Source: Superficieibacter sp. 1612_C1 (GTDB lineage: Bacteria > Pseudomonadota > Gammaproteobacteria > Enterobacterales > Enterobacteriaceae). From it: a stretch of 64,000 bases of DNA. Positions 39,757 through 48,318 of this stretch are shown piece after piece (position 1 is the first letter of the stretch; the number at the start of each line of letters is the position of its first letter). The position numbers were made by a program, and so were the translations under genes. The stretch spans positions 62,001 to 126,000 of the forward strand of contig NZ_JADGMI010000005.1 in assembly GCF_015234305.1 (NCBI RefSeq), written 5' to 3'. Under the pieces are notes generated by a model, which did no database searches, had not been told where the DNA came from, and worked only from the letters and a program-made list of their open reading frames with translations.

Positions 39757-40057
39757 TCAATGGCGCAGCCCCACGGCGGAACAGGTGTTCCGCCGTTATC
39801 CTGGCCTCAACGTCCGTTCCGCAGGCACCAGCCGGAATGCCAAAAAGAGCGTATCGCACGAGCTGCTTCACTGGGCAGATGTCATCTGCGTTATGGAGCA
39901 AAAACACAAAGACCGGTTAATGGCTGAATATCGTCGCCTTCTCGAAAATAAGCCCCTGCACATACTCGATATTCCTGATGACTACCGCTATATGGACCCG
40001 GTTCTGGTTACGCAACTGGAAGAGCTGGTGCCGGAACTGCTGGGGCTTAATGGCTGA
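39728..40057 (+). CDS. Small low-molecular-weight protein tyrosine phosphatase family protein
   Basis: 109 residues from ATG 39728. The phosphatase P-loop is at the N-terminus: Cys7, Arg13 and Ser14 in ICSRNQWRS fit CX5RS. A candidate general-acid Asp is in DIPDDYRYMDP. Normal LMW-PTPs have about 145-160 residues, so this is a compact version, lacking part of the middle. It is not part of a capsule or exopolysaccharide cluster, unlike Wzb/Etp, and no tyrosine kinase gene is nearby. Confidence 0.82.
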   Translation: MNVLFICSRNQWRSPTAEQVFRRYPGLNVRSAGTSRNAKKSVSHELLHWADVICVMEQKHKDRLMAEYRRLLENKPLHILDIPDDYRYMDPVLVTQLEELVPELLGLNG

Positions 40058-40068
40058 CCGTGGAATTA

Positions 40069-40168
40069 TGCCTGGCGGCGCTGCGCTTGCACAGGCCTAC
40101 AGTTTTCTAATAACCATTTTATATTACTCGTTTTCGTAGGCCGGGTAAGGCGAAGCCGCCACCCGGCA
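40069..40168. repeat. Two REP units after the phosphatase gene
   Basis: A unit ending GCACAGGCCTAC (40069-40101) and a unit CGTAGGCCGGGTAAGGCG...CACCCGGCA (40136-40168) lie in the 216-nt gap between the convergent phosphatase and DUF4431-like genes. Confidence 0.75.
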
Positions 40169-40273
40169 AAACGGCGCTCAAAATAGTAAAACAGATTGGT
40201 CATCAACCTCATACCATTATTTAACCGTCGCGGAATAAGCGTTTCCGCACCCCATTGCTCATCGCGTTATCAT

Positions 40274-41383
40274 TCACTTCATCTCCGTTAAGCGAAAAAG
40301 ATTATCCAGCAGCAGCGGCGTATGGTGTGAGGCGCTCAGCGCCAAAAAAATATCGCCGCCGATGCTGACTTTTTTGCCCACCAGGTCGTTGAGCGATTCC
40401 CGCTCTTGTGGGGTAAGCACCAGTTGCATCGTCTGGTTCCAGCCGGGTTGCCGCTTATTGGCATCGCGCACGCAGGTAAGAGGGCTATCCGGGGTCAGAG
40501 TCCAGTAAGCGGACTCGCCGTCACCCTGCTGGCGTAGCGTACCGGTGAGACTCACCGTATCGCCCTCTACCATACACGCCTGCGCCATCTGCGCTAAATC
40601 AGTTTCTCGCAGCGTGCCTCGATAAGCCGGTGTGTCAGATTTAGACTGTTGTACTAGCAGCAGGTGCTGCGGCTGCGGCTGCCATGCGCCATCACTTGAT
40701 TTCTTTAGTACCACGTTAAGTTCACTATAAGTGTCGCCATCACTATGCCGATAATAACTTTGTGCATCCCCCATGGGTTTTCCCGTAAACCAGGCGTAAT
40801 CCTCGGTACTACAAAGATCGGCAACAACAAATTTGACCGCTGGCAGCGGACCGTTGAGCGTTAAGCTATTGCTGTCGCCGACATAGCTGGCACGCAACCC
40901 GTCAAGAATATCGCGTCTGAGAGGATCTTTAGCCTGCACCGGCTGGCAAATATTTTTACGCCCCTGGGCTTTTACCTGTTCCCACAGCTCTGTGGACGAC
41001 AAAGAAACATCTTTACCATAATGGCAATGAACCGCCTGTGGTGAATCAATCTGACGGTCAAAACGAACCACGCTTATCCAGTTCCAGTAATAGCTCCCTC
41101 TGGCCATTACCCTATCGTAAAGATGATATTTATTTTGCGCATCGGGCTGGAACTGGTCGCTTTTATCTTTAATTAGCCCACAAATATAGGCAATATCTTC
41201 CCCTGAATAATTTACATTCATTCCTATACGACGCAGATTAAGCACACTATCCTGCAAGCCTTCTTCCTCACGCAAAGCCTGCGCAATTTGCTTGCGTAGA
41301 TTATCCCCGTGTGGCAGATCTTTAATATCTACAGCGAATGCATTATGAAAAATCATTAATATTAAAAATAAAAAATAACGCAT
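40274..41383 (-). CDS. Exported protein, DUF4431-like
   Basis: 369 residues from ATG 41383 (an ATG at 41389 and an open frame to 41407 also exist; GAGGGA spacing favours 41383). Signal peptide MRYFLFLILMIFHNAFA. Six or more cysteines (YICGL, VHCHYG, NICQP, DLCSTED, QACMVEG, LTCVRD) suggest periplasmic disulphides. The C-terminal segment (LTGTLRQQG ... GGDIFLALSASHHTPLLL) is what I recall of the DUF4431 module. Function unknown. Divergent from the next exported-protein gene. Confidence 0.72.
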   Translation of the reverse strand: MRYFLFLILMIFHNAFAVDIKDLPHGDNLRKQIAQALREEEGLQDSVLNLRRIGMNVNYSGEDIAYICGLIKDKSDQFQPDAQNKYHLYDRVMARGSYYWNWISVVRFDRQIDSPQAVHCHYGKDVSLSSTELWEQVKAQGRKNICQPVQAKDPLRRDILDGLRASYVGDSNSLTLNGPLPAVKFVVADLCSTEDYAWFTGKPMGDAQSYYRHSDGDTYSELNVVLKKSSDGAWQPQPQHLLLVQQSKSDTPAYRGTLRETDLAQMAQACMVEGDTVSLTGTLRQQGDGESAYWTLTPDSPLTCVRDANKRQPGWNQTMQLVLTPQERESLNDLVGKKVSIGGDIFLALSASHHTPLLLDNLFRLTEMK

Positions 41384-41440
41384 TTTCATTCCCTCGAAAA
41401 ACGGCAATCAATGGATTATGATAGTGGCTCTTTTCCAGGC

Positions 41441-42412
41441 ATGAAATCCATTTTAATGAAAAAACTAAACTATCCGCTCATGCTGTTGCTTCTGTTCATT
41501 TGCCGCGCGGTCTGGGCGAATGATTCTTCGGTAGGCGAGCTCAATGGTTCTATTGAATTTCTAAAACAAAACGATGTGAGTATGGCGAAAGAGCGTCTGC
41601 TTATTGCGCCGGATCGCATTAATGTGGATTATGTTTTTATTAACCATGCGGCGCAAGATGTGACCGTTCCGGTCGCGTTTCCGATGCCAGCTATTTACAA
41701 AAGCGGCATGGAAGACCACTCCGTCGGAATTGCTAACTTTAAGATCAGCGTGGATGGAAACCCGGTCAAAAGCGAATCCCGCTGGCGGGTCATCCATGAT
41801 TTAGGCGGTAAAGGGGAAGAGGATGTTACGGCGAAAGTGCTGCAAAACGGCTGGACGCTCCCACAGCTACGTAGCGTCTTCGAGAGCGATAAATCCATTG
41901 AAGAATATAAGGAAGAAGGAAAACCACCATTACGACCGGAATGGTTTGACGAAGGTCATCTGAATATCGTTATTCAGCAATACTTTATCTGGCAGCAGCA
42001 CTTCCCGGCGGGAAAAGAGGTCATTATTCATCATTCTTATAGTCCCAGTTTTTCCACAGGCGTACCATGGGATCTTAAAACGATTATCGAAACGCAAGAC
42101 ACGCCATTCCCTCCCACCGTTCTGAAGGCAATAAAAAAACTTGATGCAGATATAAAAAACCAAAGCGGAAACGAGGCGGGAATTTATTGGGGAAATTTAA
42201 CCTATGTTTTAACAACGGGGGCAAACTGGAAAGATGGCACCATCGGCGATTTCACGTTACGCATTCACAAACGCAAAGAAAATGAGGTCGTGGTTCCCGG
42301 CTTTAGCTATCCGTTAAAGCAGATCGATCCCCTCACTTACGAATTTAAACAGCAGAATTTTAAACCAACAGAAGATTTGAGCATAATGTTCTATTCAGAT
42401 GAATTCCTGTAA
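41441..42412 (+). CDS. Exported protein, DUF4424 family
   Basis: 323 residues from ATG 41441; ATG 41456 (MKKLNYPLML) and 41411 are alternatives because no start has a strong ribosome site. Signal peptide ends VWA before NDSSVG. Features of DUF4424 are the early D-V-S-M-x-K-E-x-L segment and PVAFPMP. No catalytic motif is recognised. Starts 57 nt from the divergent DUF4431-like gene and ends at the acnB terminator. Confidence 0.72.
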   Translation: MKSILMKKLNYPLMLLLLFICRAVWANDSSVGELNGSIEFLKQNDVSMAKERLLIAPDRINVDYVFINHAAQDVTVPVAFPMPAIYKSGMEDHSVGIANFKISVDGNPVKSESRWRVIHDLGGKGEEDVTAKVLQNGWTLPQLRSVFESDKSIEEYKEEGKPPLRPEWFDEGHLNIVIQQYFIWQQHFPAGKEVIIHHSYSPSFSTGVPWDLKTIIETQDTPFPPTVLKAIKKLDADIKNQSGNEAGIYWGNLTYVLTTGANWKDGTIGDFTLRIHKRKENEVVVPGFSYPLKQIDPLTYEFKQQNFKPTEDLSIMFYSDEFL

Positions 42413-42435
42413 AAACGGGCCCGGAAGTCCGGGCC
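42411..42435 (-). terminator. acnB terminator
   Basis: A 7-bp GC stem GGCCCGG/CCGGGCC (arms 42429-42435 and 42418-42424) with loop of 4 is followed on the minus strand by five Ts (42415-42411). The T-run overlaps the DUF4424 stop, so one element may serve both strands. Confidence 0.85.
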
Positions 42436-42443
42436 AGTCTCTT

Positions 42444-45041
42444 TTACACCGCGGTCTGGAAAATCACCCCGTCCGCTTTCTCGGTATACTGCTCAAGCTG
42501 ATCAAAGTTCAGATAGCGGTAGGTATCCACCGCCGTCTTATCCACCTGCGCCACGGAGTTCAGGTACTCTTCGCGCGTCGGCAGGCGGCCAATCAGTGCC
42601 GCAACCGCCGCCAGTTCAGCAGAGGCCAGGTAGACGTTCGCGCCAGTACCCAGACGGTTCGGGAAGTTACGGGTTGAGGTGGAAACCACCGTCGCGCCGT
42701 CCGCTACACGCGCCTGGTTACCCATGCACAGCGAGCAGCCCGGGATTTCGATACGCGCGCCGCTCTTACCGAAGACGCTGTAGTAGCCCTCTTCCGTCAG
42801 CTGGGCAGCATCCATACGGGTTGGCGGTGCCACCCACAGACGGGTCGGCAGCTGGCCCTGATGCGCATCCAGCAGCTTGCCTGCCGCGCGGAAGTGACCG
42901 ATGTTGGTCATACAGGAACCAATAAACACTTCGTCGATCTTCTCGCCCGCCACGTCGGAGAGCAGACGCGCATCGTCCGGATCGTTTGGTGCGCAGAGGA
43001 TCGGCTCATGAATATCTGCCAGATCGATTTCGATCACCGCCGCGTATTCGGCGTCGGCATCGGCTTCCAGCAGTTGCGGATCGGCCAGCCATTTTTCCAT
43101 GCCCTGAATACGACGCTCGATGGTACGACGATCGCCGTAGCCTTCAGCAATCATCCACTTCAGCAGCACGATGTTGGAGGTCAGGTACTCGGTGATCGGC
43201 GCTTTATCCAGCTTGATGGTACATCCTGCCGCAGAACGCTCGGCAGAAGCATCCGCCAGCTCAAACGCCTGCTCGACTTTCAGCTCCGGCAGACCTTCGA
43301 TCTCCAGGATGCGGCCAGAGAAGATGTTTTTCTTGCCCTTCTTCTCAACGGTCAGCAGACCCTGACGGATGGCGTACAGCGGAATGGCGTGAACCAGGTC
43401 GCGCAGGGTAATGCCCGGCTGCATGGTGCCTTTGAAGCGCACCAGTACCGACTCCGGCATATCCAGCGGCATGACGCCAGTCGCGGCGGCAAACGCCACC
43501 AGACCAGAGCCTGCCGGGAAGGAGATGCCGACCGGGAAGCGGGTGTGGGAGTCGCCACCGGTGCCGACGGTGTCCGGCAGCAGCATACGGTTCAGCCACG
43601 AGTGAATAATGCCGTCGCCCGGACGCAGCGAGACGCCGCCACGGTTCATAATAAAGTCCGGCAGCGTATGGTGCGTGGTCACGTCAACCGGCTTCGGATA
43701 GGCCGCCGTGTGGCAGAAAGACTGCATTACCAGGTCCGCAGAGAAGCCCAGACAGGCCAGATCTTTCAGCTCGTCACGGGTCATCGGCCCGGTGGTGTCC
43801 TGGGAGCCGACCGAGGTCATCTTCGGTTCGCAGTATTCGCCAGGACGAACGCCGGCAGTACCGCAGGCGCGGCCCACCATTTTCTGCGCCAGGGAGAAGC
43901 CTTTGTTGCTGGCCTCAACCGGTTTCGCAGAGCGGAATACTTCACTGTGCGGCAGGCCCAGCGCTTCACGCGCTTTGGTGGTCAGGCCGCGGCCGATAAT
44001 CAGCGGAATACGGCCACCCGCGCGCACTTCGTCGATCAGCACGTCGGTTTTCAGTTCAAAAGTCGCCAGCAGCTCATCGGTCTGATGATTACGGACTTCG
44101 CCTTTGAACGGGTACACGTCGATGACGTCGCCCATGTTCAGTTTATTAACATCCACTTCAATCGGCAGCGCGCCCGCATCTTCCATGGTGTTAAAGAAGA
44201 TTGGCGCGATTTTGCCGCCCAGTACCACGCCGCCGCCGCGTTTGTTCGGCACGTTCGGGATGTCGTCGCCCATAAACCACAGCACCGAGTTGGTGGCGGA
44301 TTTACGCGAAGAACCGGTGCCCACTACGTCGCCGACGTAGGCCAGCGGGAAGCCTTTTTGCTGGAGCGCTTCGATCTGCTGGATCGGGCCAATGCTGCCG
44401 GGTTTATCCGGGTAGATGCCATCGCGGGCGTTTTTCAGCATTGCCAGCGCGTGCAGCGGGATATCCGGACGCGACCAGGCATCCGGTGCCGGAGAGAGAT
44501 CGTCGGTGTTGGTTTCGCCAGTCACTTTAAAGACGGTGACGGTAATTTTTTCGGCCAGTGCCGGACGGCTCAGGAACCAGTCGGCATTTGCCCAGGAGAG
44601 CATCACCTGCTGCGCGTGTAAATTGCCCGCTTTGGCTTTTTCTTCGACGTCATAGAAGTTATCGAACATCAGCAGGGTATGGGACAGTGCTTTAACGGCC
44701 AGCGGGGCCAGCGCGTCGTTGTCCAGTGCCTCGATCAGCGGATGGATGTTGTAACCGCCCTGCATGGTGCCCAGCAGTTCAATCGCTTTTTCCGGGGCAA
44801 CCAGAGGAGACTGGGCTTCGCCTTTGGCGACAGCGGCCAGAAAACCGGCTTTAACGTAAGCGGCTTCATCAACGCCTGGCGGGACACGGTTTTCTAACAG
44901 ATCTAACAGGAATTCTTCTTCGCCAGCAGGCGGATTCTTCAGCAGCTCAACTAACCCGGCCATCTGGGTTGCATCTAAGGGCTTCGCGACAATCCCTTCA
45001 GCGGCACGCTCAGCTACGTGCTTACGGTATTCTTCTAGCAC
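42444..45041 (-). CDS. acnB: Aconitate hydratase B AcnB
   Basis: Main TCA-cycle aconitase and 2-methylisocitrate dehydratase. 865 residues from GTG 45041, preceded by AGGAGA and matching the E. coli N-terminus [10 protein letters not shown]; the frame is open nine codons further. HEAT-like domain at the N-terminus; the 4Fe-4S cysteines are in IGSCMTN and PGCSLCMGN. An ERIC element lies about 40 nt upstream in the presumed leader. Confidence 0.97.
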   Translation of the reverse strand: MLEEYRKHVAERAAEGIVAKPLDATQMAGLVELLKNPPAGEEEFLLDLLENRVPPGVDEAAYVKAGFLAAVAKGEAQSPLVAPEKAIELLGTMQGGYNIHPLIEALDNDALAPLAVKALSHTLLMFDNFYDVEEKAKAGNLHAQQVMLSWANADWFLSRPALAEKITVTVFKVTGETNTDDLSPAPDAWSRPDIPLHALAMLKNARDGIYPDKPGSIGPIQQIEALQQKGFPLAYVGDVVGTGSSRKSATNSVLWFMGDDIPNVPNKRGGGVVLGGKIAPIFFNTMEDAGALPIEVDVNKLNMGDVIDVYPFKGEVRNHQTDELLATFELKTDVLIDEVRAGGRIPLIIGRGLTTKAREALGLPHSEVFRSAKPVEASNKGFSLAQKMVGRACGTAGVRPGEYCEPKMTSVGSQDTTGPMTRDELKDLACLGFSADLVMQSFCHTAAYPKPVDVTTHHTLPDFIMNRGGVSLRPGDGIIHSWLNRMLLPDTVGTGGDSHTRFPVGISFPAGSGLVAFAAATGVMPLDMPESVLVRFKGTMQPGITLRDLVHAIPLYAIRQGLLTVEKKGKKNIFSGRILEIEGLPELKVEQAFELADASAERSAAGCTIKLDKAPITEYLTSNIVLLKWMIAEGYGDRRTIERRIQGMEKWLADPQLLEADADAEYAAVIEIDLADIHEPILCAPNDPDDARLLSDVAGEKIDEVFIGSCMTNIGHFRAAGKLLDAHQGQLPTRLWVAPPTRMDAAQLTEEGYYSVFGKSGARIEIPGCSLCMGNQARVADGATVVSTSTRNFPNRLGTGANVYLASAELAAVAALIGRLPTREEYLNSVAQVDKTAVDTYRYLNFDQLEQYTEKADGVIFQTAV

Positions 45042-45083
45042 GACGGTTCTCCTCGCTCTCATTGTCATAGTGCGGCATACACG

Positions 45084-45197
45084 TCATCCTTCAATCTGCC
45101 TCTGCGTTGGCTGCGCTCGCTCATCCCAGTCATGTACTTATGTACGCTCCTGGGACTTCACTCCCTTGCCGCCTTGACGCATCTTGAATGATTTTGT
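45084..45197. repeat. ERIC element (IRU)
   Basis: The segment contains ATGTACGCTCCTGGGACTTC and, on the other strand, AGTACATGACTGGGATGAGC, close to the two core arms of the enterobacterial repetitive intergenic consensus, plus the flanks ACGCATCTTGAA and TTCAATCTGCC. It is nearly palindromic. It sits between acnB and its likely promoter. Confidence 0.88.
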
Positions 45198-45560
45198 GTA
45201 TGGGCGATTCTCTTCACGCTCCTGTGAGACAGCAGTTTGTAGGGTAAATGCCCGGTACCGCAACGGGCAGAATAGCAGGATTTTAGCGGGGTGTTAATCT
45301 GTTTACAAAAAAGCAACATTAAATATTTGCTGAATCGTGAAAAGAGATATAAGGCTGGCAAAATCCGCTTTTTGTCGGGCAAAAATAGGGGCCTTGCAAT
45401 GTTTGTATACACTCAATTTGTCCGGATCCCGCCAGGTTAAGGCCCGATCCCTGTTTACGTCAAAAAACAATCGGAACGGAGAATATACTGCCGCCATTGC
45501 TTACGCCATTCGGCGCGGCTCTCTTTACTGACGGGTATCAATCGATACCGGGAGACAAAA
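45198..45560. other. acnB/yacH divergent intergenic region
   Basis: 363 bases beyond the ERIC element with no gene. It should hold the acnB and yacH promoters; I see AT-rich stretches but no operator I can name with confidence. Confidence 0.5.
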
Positions 45561-47390
45561 ATGACATTGCCGTTTAAGCCACACGTCATCGCTTTAGCAT
45601 GTAGCCTGGGATTATTTGCGGCCTCCGGGGCGTTATACGTGAAAAGCCGCCAGCCGATCACCACCAGCGAGATCGTAACAACGCCTGCTGCGGACCCTAC
45701 TCCCGCGGCTGCTGCGACAACCTTTACCCCTGCGCAAATCGATCAATGGGTTGCGCCGATCGCACTCTATCCTGATGCTCTGCTGTCTCAGGTGTTGATG
45801 GCGTCTACCTACCCGGCAAGCGTGGTCCAGGCGGTTCAGTGGTCGAAAGATCACCCAACGTTACAGGGTGATGCCGCCATTCAGGCCGCTGCAAATCAGC
45901 CCTGGGATGCCAGCGTGAAGTCGCTGGTTGCCTTCCCACAGCTGATGGCACTGATGGGACAGGATCCACAGTGGGTTGAGAATCTGGGCAATGCCTTTCT
46001 GGCACAGCCGCAGGACGTAATGGATTCAGTACAAAAACTGCGCGCGCTGGCACAGCAAACGGGCACGCTGAAATCGACGCCGCAGCAGAAAGTCACCAGT
46101 GAGCCCACCGTTACCAGCGCAGTGAACACCAGCCCCGCAAAAAGTGGAACCACGACGGTAGTCCATTCTGCACCGTCGACAATAATCAAAATCGAACCCG
46201 CCGATCCGCAGGTGGTATATGTTCCCACCTACAACCCGACCACGGTCTACGGCACCTGGCCGAATACTGCTTATCCGCCCGTCTATCTGCCACCACCGCC
46301 GGGACAGCAGTTTGCCGACAGCTTTGTTAAAGGCTTCGGCTACAGCCTGGGGGTGGCAACGACCTACGCCCTGTTCAGCAGTATCGACTGGGATCATGAC
46401 GATCATCATCATCACGACGATGACCACCACCATCATGACGATCACGGTTACCATAACGACGGCTATATCCATAATGGCGATAACATCAATATTAACGTCA
46501 ATAACTACAACCGGATCACGGGTGAGCATCTGACCGACAATACCCGCATCTGGCAGCATAATCCGGCTTACCGTAATGGCGTACCTTACATAAATAATGC
46601 GCACCCGGTAAATGTCAGCGGTGGTTTAAGCGCAACGGCTGGCCCCGGGGGCCAGCGACAAGCGGCGCTTTCACAGTTACAAAACAAAACCGCTCAGCCT
46701 TCGGCTAAAATCAGCCGGGATGCGCAGCGTCAGGCTGCCTCAAAACAGCTTGAGCAAATTGCTCAACGAAATAACTACCGGGGGTATGACACCAGTAACA
46801 GCAGTCGCGACGCTGCCAGAACGCAGCTTCAGCAACACCTTGCCAGCGCAACACCAGACCAGCGTCAACAGCTGCGGGAGAATGCCCGGCAGCGGCTAAA
46901 CTCGTCAACGCCGGAACAGCGCCAGCAGGCGAAAGAGAGTCTCCAGCAACGATTGAACTCCGCAACGCCGGAACAGCGCCAGCAGGCGCGGGAAAACGTC
47001 CAGCAGCGTCTGAACTCCACGACGTCGGAACAACGCCAGCAGCGGCGGGAAAACGTTCAGCAACGTCTGAACTCCGCCACGCCGGAGCAGCGCCAGCAGG
47101 TGCGGGAAAACGTTCAGCAGCGTCTGAACTCCACGACGCCGCAACAGCGCCAGCAGCGGCGGGAAAACGTTCAGCAACGGCTGGACTCCGCAACCCCGGA
47201 ACAGCGTCAGCAATTGCGTGACAACGTTCAGCAGCGCCGCGCCAACGCGCTGAGCGGTAACGATAGCCGCTCCCCTTCCTGGCAATCGCAGCGGCAGCGC
47301 GGCAGCGAAAGCCGCAGGCTGGAAAACCATTTCAGCAATGAGCAGCGTTCAGCCATTCGGGAACGCGTCGCAGAACATCGTCGCCATTAA
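45561..47390 (+). CDS. yacH: YacH, DUF3300 protein with tandem repeats
   Basis: 609 residues (E. coli 617). N-terminal hydrophobic anchor/signal (about 6-24), DUF3300 domain (about 50-260, with QIDQWVAPIALYPDALLSQVL), an Asp/His-rich stretch (about 276-300, DHDDHHHHDDDHHHHDDHGY), and seven tandem 19-residue units (426-558) ending in a basic tail. Probably periplasmic; function unknown. Twelve nucleotides precede the DUF2950 gene. ATG 45561 follows CCGGGAGAC. Confidence 0.92.
   Translation: MTLPFKPHVIALACSLGLFAASGALYVKSRQPITTSEIVTTPAADPTPAAAATTFTPAQIDQWVAPIALYPDALLSQVLMASTYPASVVQAVQWSKDHPTLQGDAAIQAAANQPWDASVKSLVAFPQLMALMGQDPQWVENLGNAFLAQPQDVMDSVQKLRALAQQTGTLKSTPQQKVTSEPTVTSAVNTSPAKSGTTTVVHSAPSTIIKIEPADPQVVYVPTYNPTTVYGTWPNTAYPPVYLPPPPGQQFADSFVKGFGYSLGVATTYALFSSIDWDHDDHHHHDDDHHHHDDHGYHNDGYIHNGDNININVNNYNRITGEHLTDNTRIWQHNPAYRNGVPYINNAHPVNVSGGLSATAGPGGQRQAALSQLQNKTAQPSAKISRDAQRQAASKQLEQIAQRNNYRGYDTSNSSRDAARTQLQQHLASATPDQRQQLRENARQRLNSSTPEQRQQAKESLQQRLNSATPEQRQQARENVQQRLNSTTSEQRQQRRENVQQRLNSATPEQRQQVRENVQQRLNSTTPQQRQQRRENVQQRLDSATPEQRQQLRDNVQQRRANALSGNDSRSPSWQSQRQRGSESRRLENHFSNEQRSAIRERVAEHRRH
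46836..47234 (+). repeat. Seven 57-bp tandem repeats inside yacH
   Basis: Each unit encodes a variant of RLNSATPEQRQQARENVQQ (19 residues). Copies differ at positions 5, 13 and 14. The register is exact over 399 bp, so copy number could vary by slippage without shifting the frame. Confidence 0.9.
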
Positions 47391-47401
47391 GAGGAGGAAA
47401 T

Positions 47402-48199
47402 ATGAAAAAAGTAACGCTACTCGGCGCGCTGATGCTGCTGATGCCCGTCCTGGCGCAGGCGCAACAATCCTTCAGCACGCCTGAAAAGGCCGCCGACACG
47501 CTGGTGACAGCGATCTCTTCTCACGATCAGGCCACGCTCGAACAGCTGCTGGGTGAAGACTGGCAGGGTTATTTCCCCCCGGAAGGCGTCGATCCACAGG
47601 CCGTGGCCCGTTTCTTGCGCGACTGGAAAGTGAATCACCACATTGAGCAGCAGAATAATACCGCGCATATCAACGTCGGCGATGAAAACTGGCAACTGCC
47701 GATCCCGCTGCTTAAAACCGATGCTGGCTGGCATTTTGATATGGCGACGGCAGCGGACGAAATTCTCACCCGCGCCATCGGGCGCAACGAACTGGATGCG
47801 ATTGAGGCAATGCATGCCTGGGTGGATGCGGAGCAGGACTATTTTCAGCAGAAGAAAATGTGGGCGCATAAGCTGATCAGCAGCGAAGGCCAGCAGGACG
47901 GGCTCTACTGGCCGGCTCAGCCCGGCGAGGTCCCCAGCCCGCTTGGCCCGGCGTTCAGCAATACTCAGCCGGGTGAAGGCTACCATGGCTATCATTTTCG
48001 TATTTTGTCGGATGAAAGCGGCAGCGGCGTGGCGCTCATCGCCTGGCCCGTTGCGTGGGGTCAGACCGGCGTGATGAGTTTTATGGTGGATATGCAGGAC
48101 CGGGTTTATCAGGCGAACCTGGGGGAAGAGACCGAAAACAAAGCGCAAGCCATCACGCAGTTTACGCTGGATGACTCATGGCAGCAGGTGCAGCCCTGA
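47402..48199 (+). CDS. Exported DUF2950 family protein
   Basis: 265 residues from ATG 47402 after AGAGGAGG. Signal peptide ends AQA before QQSFSTPE. DUF2950 features: FSTPEKAADTLVTAI at the start, GRNELDAIEAMHAWVDAEQDY in the middle and GYHGYHFRIL near the end. No E. coli K-12 gene occupies this position. Co-transcribed with yacH, so the two exported proteins may share a function; none is known. Confidence 0.85.
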   Translation: MKKVTLLGALMLLMPVLAQAQQSFSTPEKAADTLVTAISSHDQATLEQLLGEDWQGYFPPEGVDPQAVARFLRDWKVNHHIEQQNNTAHINVGDENWQLPIPLLKTDAGWHFDMATAADEILTRAIGRNELDAIEAMHAWVDAEQDYFQQKKMWAHKLISSEGQQDGLYWPAQPGEVPSPLGPAFSNTQPGEGYHGYHFRILSDESGSGVALIAWPVAWGQTGVMSFMVDMQDRVYQANLGEETENKAQAITQFTLDDSWQQVQP

Positions 48200-48273
48200 G
48201 CAACGCATTGCCTGTGATACGAATACCTGACCGGTGTCCAGGCCAGATCCCGGCAAAACGTCCTTAACACGCA

Positions 48274-48305
48274 TAAAAAAAGCGGCTGATTTAGCCGCTT
48301 TTTTT
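48274..48305. terminator. Bidirectional terminator between the DUF2950 gene and lpd
   Basis: Stem AGCGGCT/AGCCGCT (48281-48287, 48293-48299) with A-run before (48274-48280) and T-run after, so it works for both convergent transcripts. Confidence 0.92.
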
Positions 48306-48318
48306 CATATCCGAAGAA

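Noticed and set aside
42861-44621. 586-codon plus-strand open frame across acnB
   Set aside because: It lies wholly antisense to acnB, a highly conserved 865-residue enzyme, and its translation is low-complexity R/Q/H-rich with no family resemblance. High-GC codon bias opens the opposite frame.
46836-47234. 57-bp direct repeats as a CRISPR or satellite
   Set aside because: The repeats are in frame inside yacH, contiguous without spacers, and encode a regular 19-residue motif.
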